Shown here one piece after another: positions 58,528-64,000 of a stretch of DNA of 64,000 nucleotides (positions are counted from its first letter, which is position 1; every line of letters begins with the position of its first letter). Source of the stretch: CAG-303 sp034172985 (GTDB taxonomy: Bacteria > Bacillota > Clostridia > Lachnospirales > Lachnospiraceae); contig JAXFDY010000199.1 in NCBI GenBank assembly GCA_034172985.1, positions 1-64,000 of the forward strand, in the 5' to 3' direction. A program made the translations under genes and the position numbers. A model generated the notes under the pieces. It was given only the letters and a program-made list of their open reading frames with translations. It did no database searches and had not been told where the DNA came from.

Positions 58528-59850
58528 ATGTCTATTCTTACATTCAAAGGAGGAATTCATCCTCATAATGATGGAAAAGATATATCTAAAGCATCACCGA
58601 TTTCTGAATATATTCCCCAGGGTGAAATAGTTATCCCTTTGGGACAGCATATTGGTGCACCTGCCACCCCTCTTGTAAAAAAAGGAGACAGGGTTTTTGT
58701 AAATCAGAAAATTGGTGAAGCAAGCGGATTTATTTCGTCAAATGTCCATTCATCTGTTTCCGGAACGGTGAAGAACATTGAACCGCGTGTGGTAGCTAGT
58801 GGTGATAAGATAATGTCCGTTATTATAGAAAATGATCAGTTGTATGAAACCATAGAGAAAACGGATAACCGGCTCTGTGAAGATATGACCAGAGAAGAAA
58901 AACTGGAACTGATTAAAGAAGCTGGTATCGTTGGTATGGGCGGTGCAGGTTTTCCGGCACATGTCAAGCTATCGCCGAAGAATGCTGATGAAATAGAATA
59001 TTATATTGTCAACGGAGCGGAATGTGAACCTTACCTGACTTCCGATTACCGCAGAATGATAGAAACTCCGGAGTTGATTATACGCGGAGTACGAATTGCA
59101 CTTTCTTTGTTTAAAAAGGCCAAAGGAATCATTGCAATTGAAGATAATAAAAGAGATGCCATCGTAAAAATGAAAGAAGCTCTGAAAGGGGATCCTGATA
59201 TTATCGTAAAAACTTTATATACAAAGTATCCGCAGGGAGGAGAACGGGCACTCATTTATGCCACAACAGGCAGAATGATCAATTCTTCCATGCTTCCCGC
59301 TGATGCAAAATGTGTGGTAAATAATATCGATACTGTTTTTGCGATTTATAATGCAATTGATAATAAATTGCCTTTAACTCATAGAATTGTTACCATTTCA
59401 GGAGATGCCATACAGGCTCCACAGAATTTTAAAGTACCAATTGGAACGAATCTTGCCGAACTGGTTGAAGCGGCCGGTGGTTTTAAAGCACAGCCGGAAA
59501 AACTGATTTGTGGCGGTCCGATGATGGGCATGGCATTGTATGATTTGAATATTCCTGTAACAAAAGGGACATCAGCTCTTCTTTGTTTTACAAAAGATGA
59601 GGTAAGAAAAAATGAACCTTCTAATTGTATTAACTGCGGACGCTGTGTCAGTGTCTGTCCGGGAAGGGTGATGCCTGCCCGCCTTGCAGTTTTGGCCGAG
59701 CATGGAGATAAAGAAGGTTTCCAGAAGCTAAATGGTATGGAATGCTGCGAATGTGGATGCTGTTCTTATATCTGCCCGGCAAAACGTAATCTAACCCAGT
59801 CGATTAAATCTATGAGAAAAGATATTCTTGCAGATAGAAAAAAGAAGTAG
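58528..59850 (+). CDS. rnfC: Rnf complex subunit RnfC
   Basis: The 440-residue peripheral subunit of the ferredoxin:NAD+ oxidoreductase has an N-terminal lipoyl-like part, the nucleotide-binding GIVGMGGAGFPAHVK, FMN/NADH region, and two [4Fe-4S] motifs, CINCGRCVSVCP and CCECGCCSYICP. It faces the cytoplasm and handles NAD(H). The start at 58528 follows AAAGGAGG. It is first in the C-D-G-E-A-B order used in Firmicutes and acetogens. The complex couples ferredoxin oxidation to Na+ or H+ pumping. Confidence 0.97.
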   Translation: MSILTFKGGIHPHNDGKDISKASPISEYIPQGEIVIPLGQHIGAPATPLVKKGDRVFVNQKIGEASGFISSNVHSSVSGTVKNIEPRVVASGDKIMSVIIENDQLYETIEKTDNRLCEDMTREEKLELIKEAGIVGMGGAGFPAHVKLSPKNADEIEYYIVNGAECEPYLTSDYRRMIETPELIIRGVRIALSLFKKAKGIIAIEDNKRDAIVKMKEALKGDPDIIVKTLYTKYPQGGERALIYATTGRMINSSMLPADAKCVVNNIDTVFAIYNAIDNKLPLTHRIVTISGDAIQAPQNFKVPIGTNLAELVEAAGGFKAQPEKLICGGPMMGMALYDLNIPVTKGTSALLCFTKDEVRKNEPSNCINCGRCVSVCPGRVMPARLAVLAEHGDKEGFQKLNGMECCECGCCSYICPAKRNLTQSIKSMRKDILADRKKK

Positions 59851-59861
59851 GAGGTGTCATA

Positions 59862-60803
59862 ATGAGTGAATTATATCATGTATCTTCCAATCCTCATATA
59901 AGAGACCGGGCAACAACCTCATCCATTATGCTGGATGTGATTTTTGCACTTGTTCCCGCCACCTTATTTGGTATATGGAATTTTGGAGTTCATGCCGCAT
60001 TAAATATCATTGTGGCAATTATAGCTGCTGTTGGAGCAGAATGGTTTTTTCAATATATTACTAAACAAAAAATTACAATTAATGATTTGAGTGCCGTAGT
60101 TACAGGTTTACTTCTGGCATTAAATGTACCTCCTGAACTTCCTCTGTGGATGACTGCCATAGGCTCTGTTTTTGCAATCGTTGTTGCAAAACAATTGTTT
60201 GGAGGTATTGGTCAGAATTTCATGAATCCTGCCCTTGCAGGACGCGTCTTTTTATTTCTGTCCTTCAGTGCCCAAATGACCACATTCACTTATGATGGTG
60301 TGACAGGTGCAACTCCTTTGAAAATGCTGAAAGACTCCGGTGATGTCACTATGCTGAAAGATATGTTTTTCGGAACAGAAGCAGGTACTATTGGAGAAAC
60401 TTCTGCATTGGCACTGTTGATTGGAGGTGTTTATCTGTTATGCAAAAAGATTATTGATTACAGAATACCATTTTTTTATTTATTGTCTTTTGTTATCTGT
60501 ATGATTCTTTTTGGCGGACATGGTTTTGATCTTGAATTTCTTGCAGCTCATCTTTTTGGTGGCGGCTTGATGCTTGGGGCTTTCTTTATGGCTACTGATT
60601 ACGCAACATCTCCGATTACACCGGCCGGAAGAATTGTATTTGGTATTCTTCTCGGTGTTTTGACCGCTGTACTGCGTGTCTTTGGTCTGAATGCAGAAGG
60701 TGTTTCTTATGCTATTATTTTCTGCAATCTGTTAGTGCCAATCATTGAAAAATATACCGTTCCTAAAATGTTTGGATATGTAAGAAGCAAAAAGGAGGCG
60801 TAG
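59862..60803 (+). CDS. rnfD: Rnf complex subunit RnfD
   Basis: The 313-residue membrane subunit has about nine hydrophobic segments. The covalent FMN site is visible as TGAT at residues 148-151 in DGVTGATPLKML, with T151 as the attachment residue expected from the family. A NPALAGRVF segment precedes it. It needs the flavin transferase ApbE, which is not in this window. It starts 11 bases after rnfC with GGAGG. Part of the ion-translocating core. Confidence 0.96.
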   Translation: MSELYHVSSNPHIRDRATTSSIMLDVIFALVPATLFGIWNFGVHAALNIIVAIIAAVGAEWFFQYITKQKITINDLSAVVTGLLLALNVPPELPLWMTAIGSVFAIVVAKQLFGGIGQNFMNPALAGRVFLFLSFSAQMTTFTYDGVTGATPLKMLKDSGDVTMLKDMFFGTEAGTIGETSALALLIGGVYLLCKKIIDYRIPFFYLLSFVICMILFGGHGFDLEFLAAHLFGGGLMLGAFFMATDYATSPITPAGRIVFGILLGVLTAVLRVFGLNAEGVSYAIIFCNLLVPIIEKYTVPKMFGYVRSKKEA

Positions 60804-60805
60804 CT

Positions 60806-61417
60806 ATGAATAAAATAATGAAGAACACACTTTCTCTTTTTGCAATTACAGGAGTTGCAGGTCTTTTACTGGGGCTTGTTTATGAAGGTACACTGCAGAC
60901 AAGAAAAGACCAGGAAATAAAAACACAGCAGAATGCTTATAAAACGGTATTCAAAGATGCATCAGAATTTGAAGATGTTGATTTAAAAAAAGCAGATGGA
61001 CTGGTTTCTTATACAGAAAAAGAAGTGGAAGTGAATGGTATTGTTCAGGCAAAGGATCAGACCGGGACTTCTCTGGGATATGTAGTGACAGTGACTGCCG
61101 GGGAAGGATATGATGGTGATATAAAATTTTCTGTTGGTGTTGATGAAAGTGGCGATGTAACAGGGATTTCCTATCTGTCTATTTCCGAGACAGCCGGTCT
61201 TGGTATGAAAGCTAAAACAGAGGAATTTATAAATCAGTATATTTCCGGAAGTGAAAAAGAAGATGGGGAATTTATTGTAAATAAAGATGGGGAAAACGGT
61301 ATTGTGATAGATGCTATCACAGGTGCAACTATTACAAGCCGGGCTGTTACAAAGGGAGTAAATGCAGCCTGTCAGGTTGCGGCAGGTCTTTCTACAGGAG
61401 GTGCTGCAAATGAATAA
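60806..61417 (+). CDS. rnfG: Rnf complex subunit RnfG
   Basis: The 203-residue protein has one N-terminal membrane segment (about 9-27) and an extracellular FMN-binding domain. The covalent FMN threonine is T175 in ITGATITS. It is a flavoprotein of the electron path. AAAGGAGG precedes the ATG. Its last bases overlap the rnfE start (ATGAATAA), implying coupling. Confidence 0.96.
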   Translation: MNKIMKNTLSLFAITGVAGLLLGLVYEGTLQTRKDQEIKTQQNAYKTVFKDASEFEDVDLKKADGLVSYTEKEVEVNGIVQAKDQTGTSLGYVVTVTAGEGYDGDIKFSVGVDESGDVTGISYLSISETAGLGMKAKTEEFINQYISGSEKEDGEFIVNKDGENGIVIDAITGATITSRAVTKGVNAACQVAAGLSTGGAANE

Positions 61418-62072
61418 AGTTATCATTGAACGTTTATATAACGGCATTATAAAAGAAAACCCGACATTTGTTATGATGCTTGGTATGTGTCCGACTCTTG
61501 CAGTAACTACATCATGTATGAACGGCATCGGAATGGGACTTACAACCACTGTCGTTTTGGCATTGTCAAATCTAATCATTTCCCTGCTTCGGAAATTTAT
61601 TCCTGATGGCATTCGTGTGCCTGCTTTTATTGTGGTAGTCGCCAGTTTTGTAACGATGGTACAATTTATGCTGGAAGCATATCTTCCATCCCTGAATGAA
61701 TCATTAGGTATCTATATTCCGTTGATTGTGGTAAATTGTATTATTCTTGGAAGAGCGGAAAGCTATGCTTCAAAAAATCCACCGATTCCATCACTTTTTG
61801 ACGGTATCGGAATGGGGCTTGGCTTCACACTTGCACTTGGCATTTTGGGAGCAGTAAGAGAAATAATCGGTTCGGGAGCAATCTTTGGATATCAGTTCTG
61901 GGAGGAACCAATCGGTATATTTGCCCTTGCACCCGGAGCATTTTTTGTTCTGGCTGTGCTTGTTATGATTCAAAATAAATTAAAACAGAAATCAGGAAAG
62001 AAATCCACAGATAAGAGTTGTGATGGTAATTGTGTGAGCTGCATGGAAAAATGCGAGAAAGGAGCAGAATAA
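61410..62072 (+). CDS. rnfE: Rnf complex subunit RnfE
   Basis: The 220-residue protein has six membrane segments and a typical FVMMLGMCPTLAVTT start region, the RnfE/NqrD pattern. Its C-terminal tail (about 196-220) is hydrophilic and has four cysteines in CDGNCVSCMEKC, which is not part of the core fold. The ATG at 61410 overlaps rnfG; AGGAGG lies upstream. It forms the membrane pair with RnfA. Confidence 0.96.
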   Translation: MNKVIIERLYNGIIKENPTFVMMLGMCPTLAVTTSCMNGIGMGLTTTVVLALSNLIISLLRKFIPDGIRVPAFIVVVASFVTMVQFMLEAYLPSLNESLGIYIPLIVVNCIILGRAESYASKNPPIPSLFDGIGMGLGFTLALGILGAVREIIGSGAIFGYQFWEEPIGIFALAPGAFFVLAVLVMIQNKLKQKSGKKSTDKSCDGNCVSCMEKCEKGAE

Positions 62073-62075
62073 TAT

Positions 62076-62660
62076 ATGAACGAAATTATGGACTTGATAA
62101 AAATTGGAATTGGTGCAGCTATTGTAAATAATGTGATTTTAAGTCAGTTTTTGGGAATCTGTCCGTTCCTAGGAGTATCTAAAAAAACAAATACTGCTGC
62201 AGGTATGAGCGGTGCTGTTTTATTTGTTATGGTTATTGCCACCATATTTACAAATCTGATATATACCTATATTTTGAACCCGGCAGGTCTTGAATATTTA
62301 GATACGATTGTCTTTATCCTTGTGATTGCTGCTTTAGTGCAGTTTGTTGAAATGTTTCTAAAAAAAACCATGCCGGCATTATATAAGTCGCTGGGCGTTT
62401 ATCTTCCGTTGATTACAACAAATTGTGCAGTACTTGGTACAGCACTGACAAGCGTACAAAATGAATATAATTTTATCGAAAGTCTAGTATATTCTGTTTT
62501 TACAGCTCTGGGATTTGGCATTGCGATCATTATCATGGCAGGTATTCGTGAAAAAATCGAATATAATAATATTCTTCCATCCGTCAAAGGAATGCCAATA
62601 GTACTCATATCAGCCGGTTTAATGTCCATGGCATTTATGGGATTTTCAGGATTGATTTAA
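62076..62660 (+). CDS. rnfA: Rnf complex subunit RnfA
   Basis: The 194-residue six-segment membrane protein has NNVILSQFLGICPFLGVSKK at the start and a symmetric second half, the RnfA/NqrE pattern. With RnfE it holds the membrane iron-sulfur centre. It starts 3 bases after rnfE and has GAAAGGAG upstream. Confidence 0.97.
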   Translation: MNEIMDLIKIGIGAAIVNNVILSQFLGICPFLGVSKKTNTAAGMSGAVLFVMVIATIFTNLIYTYILNPAGLEYLDTIVFILVIAALVQFVEMFLKKTMPALYKSLGVYLPLITTNCAVLGTALTSVQNEYNFIESLVYSVFTALGFGIAIIIMAGIREKIEYNNILPSVKGMPIVLISAGLMSMAFMGFSGLI

Positions 62661-62689
62661 GACGACAGAACGAAGATTGGAGGTTTCAT

Positions 62690-63481
62690 ATGAAAATATT
62701 AATCGGAATCATCTGTGCCTTTCTTGCGGTAGGCGGAGTTGGCGTTGTTATCGGATTACTTCTGGGAATTGCAGGAAAAAAATTTGCAGTAGAAGTAGAT
62801 GAAAAAGAAACAGCTATCAGAGATGCATTGCCAGGAAGCAATTGCGGTGGCTGTGGTTATGCCGGCTGTGATGCATTGGCAGAAGCTGTTGCTAAAGGAT
62901 CGGCTCCGGCAAATGCATGTCCTGTAGGCGGCGCTCCTGTTGCAAAGAAAATTGCTGATATTTTGGGAGTAGAAGTAGAAACTGTAAAAAAGACTGCTTA
63001 TGTTAAATGTGCCGGTGACTGTGAAAAGGCAGGAAACAAATATCAATATGACGGAAATCTTTCATGTAAAGAAGCTATTTATGTTACAGGTAAGGGACCA
63101 AAAAAATGTTCCTTTGGTTGTATGGGGTTTGGCGACTGTGTAAAAGCCTGTGAGTATGAAGCAATTTCTATCGTAAACGGAATTGCTGTTATTGATCATG
63201 AAAAATGCGTTTCATGCGGAAAGTGTGTCAAAGCTTGTCCAAAGGAACTTATTGAAATTGTGCCATACGAAAGCAGATATCATGTTCAGTGTAATTCGAA
63301 GGAAAAAGGCGTGGATGTGAACAAAGCATGTTCCACAGGCTGCATTGGATGCTCTTTGTGTGCAAAAAACTGTCCGGCTAATGCCATAGAAGTAAAGGAT
63401 TTTCTTGCAAAAATCGATTATAATAAATGCGAAAATTGTGGACTTTGTGCTGATAAATGTCCAAAGAAGATTATACACTAA
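62690..63481 (+). CDS. rnfB: Rnf complex subunit RnfB
   Basis: The 263-residue iron-sulfur subunit has an N-terminal membrane anchor (about 5-28), the motif NCGGCGYAGCDALAEAV with a later CPVGG (4Fe-4S), and several ferredoxin-type CxxCxxCxxxCP motifs (CVSCGKCVKACP, CIGCSLCAKNCP, CENCGLCADKCP). It accepts electrons from ferredoxin. GGAGG precedes the ATG. It ends the operon. Confidence 0.97.
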   Translation: MKILIGIICAFLAVGGVGVVIGLLLGIAGKKFAVEVDEKETAIRDALPGSNCGGCGYAGCDALAEAVAKGSAPANACPVGGAPVAKKIADILGVEVETVKKTAYVKCAGDCEKAGNKYQYDGNLSCKEAIYVTGKGPKKCSFGCMGFGDCVKACEYEAISIVNGIAVIDHEKCVSCGKCVKACPKELIEIVPYESRYHVQCNSKEKGVDVNKACSTGCIGCSLCAKNCPANAIEVKDFLAKIDYNKCENCGLCADKCPKKIIH

Positions 63482-63499
63482 TATACACTGAAGTCATTC

Positions 63500-63528
63500 T
63501 TGATTATTTGGTGAAAATAATGTAAAAT
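63500..63528 (+). promoter_or_regulatory. Promoter of the last, partial gene
   Basis: TTGATT (63500-63505), 17-base spacer, TAAAAT (63523-63528). Confidence 0.82.
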
Positions 63529-63587
63529 AGAGAAAAGATACTAATGTAGAAGCTTTGCAAAAATTCAATGGAGAAGGAAAAGATTTT

Positions 63588-64000
63588 ATGAGTGGGTTGT
63601 TACAAAAAGAGGAATTTTTTGCGACAGTAATGAAAACAGTAACAAGCAAGTTTGGTGAATATTTTTTACATGAGGACAAAGGAGTTATTTATGATTTTCA
63701 AGATGGTGATCTAAAAGTCATAAAAGAATTCCCCAACATGAAGTCACAACTGTATGCAAATGTAAATAAGGCATCATTAAAAATATTGGATCAGATTTTC
63801 GAGGACTTTCTGGCTAGGAAAGAGACAGGCTCCTATGATTTACAGTTTATTGGAGAGGAAAGCTTAAATCTTGGATGGGTCAATGTGCAATATAGGTATG
63901 AGGACAATAAAGACAGTTATTTTGCTATTATCAGAAAAATTGATGAACGTATGCAGGAAAATCAGAAGTTGTACGAAGAAGTCCGAAAGGATCCTTTGAC
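63588..64000 (+). CDS. Probable GGDEF protein, N-terminal part (runs off the window)
   Basis: An open frame from ATG 63588 to the window end (137 residues) has no stop. The first 120 residues are soluble with a PAS-like alternation of strands and helices (EYFLHEDKGVIYDFQDGDL). The last residues, a coiled segment ending in EEVRKDPLT, match the linker and first residues of GGDEF domains (usually DPLTGLYN). It is therefore probably a diguanylate cyclase. GGAGAAGG precedes the ATG. The GGDEF site itself lies outside. Confidence 0.68.
   Translation, partial: MSGLLQKEEFFATVMKTVTSKFGEYFLHEDKGVIYDFQDGDLKVIKEFPNMKSQLYANVNKASLKILDQIFEDFLARKETGSYDLQFIGEESLNLGWVNVQYRYEDNKDSYFAIIRKIDERMQENQKLYEEVRKDPL

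Noticed and set aside
60983..61612. 209-residue open frame antisense to rnfG and rnfE
   Set aside because: Opposite well-conserved rnf genes and no family similarity.

Overview
This is a low-GC, gene-dense chromosomal segment from an anaerobic, spore-forming Firmicute. The family Lachnospiraceae (Clostridia) fits best. Evidence for this: gap-pgk-tpiA and ylxM-ffh-rpsP-khpA-rimM-trmD-rplS gene order, a long (388-residue) PRPP synthetase-like protein, an rnfCDGEAB operon, an alpha/beta-type small acid-soluble spore protein with a sigma-G-like promoter, a GerW/YtfJ sporulation protein, a tyrosyl T-box leader, and strong AGGAGG ribosome binding sites. Placement below family level is not possible from reading alone. 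No prophage, insertion sequence, CRISPR array, tRNA or rRNA was seen.

Layout. 1-2.6 kb: end of gap, a hairpin-rich spacer, pgk and tpiA (lower glycolysis). 2.6-8 kb: an HD-GYP phosphodiesterase, then the signal-recognition and ribosome block ylxM-ffh-rpsP-khpA-rimM-trmD-rplS. 8-14.4 kb: three signal peptidase I genes around the ribosome-assembly GTPase rbgA, then rnhB, a FliK-like and an FlhB-C-terminus-like protein, yraN and pgeF. 14.4-22.7 kb: GH25 muramidase, prs, a PDZ/radical-SAM (DUF512) protein, der, plsY, gpsA and a cardiolipin synthase (envelope phospholipids). 22.7-32.7 kb: lysA, two unknown proteins, ytfI-like and gerW genes, a tiny membrane protein, a split methionine synthase (activation domain and catalytic part as separate genes), and a lipoprotein with a fused permease-ATPase importer. 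32.8-36.1 kb: a second, divergent tpiA and a chemoreceptor with an acidic repeat tail. 36.2-41.7 kb: rpmB (minus strand), an Asp23-family gene, fakA-like, recG and dus.

41.7-49.7 kb is a sensing/export region. A DesK/LiaS-type histidine kinase and NarL-type regulator face divergently away from an ABC-2 transporter whose promoter carries two 12-bp regulator-box candidates spaced 22 bp apart. Next comes a MacB/FtsX-type ABC transporter with its own operator-like inverted repeat. 49.7-52.8 kb (minus strand): a Ca/Mn-type P-type ATPase behind a probable yybP-ykoY (Mn2+) riboswitch, followed by a short gene that looks like an internally deleted DUF368 (polyprenyl-phosphate translocase family) protein. 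52.9-58.4 kb: a second chemoreceptor, T-box-tyrS, an unknown helical protein, the spore protein, and a YprB-type exonuclease. 58.5-63.5 kb: the complete Rnf ion-pumping ferredoxin:NAD+ oxidoreductase. The window ends inside a probable GGDEF-domain protein.

Most of the window is core housekeeping. The parts most worth following up are the two-component/ABC regulatory architecture, the orphan FliK/FlhB-like pair, the fused ABC importer next to split metH, the paralogous tpiA, the 33-bp tandem repeat coding for the chemoreceptor tail, and the shortened DUF368 gene coupled to the riboswitch-controlled ATPase.
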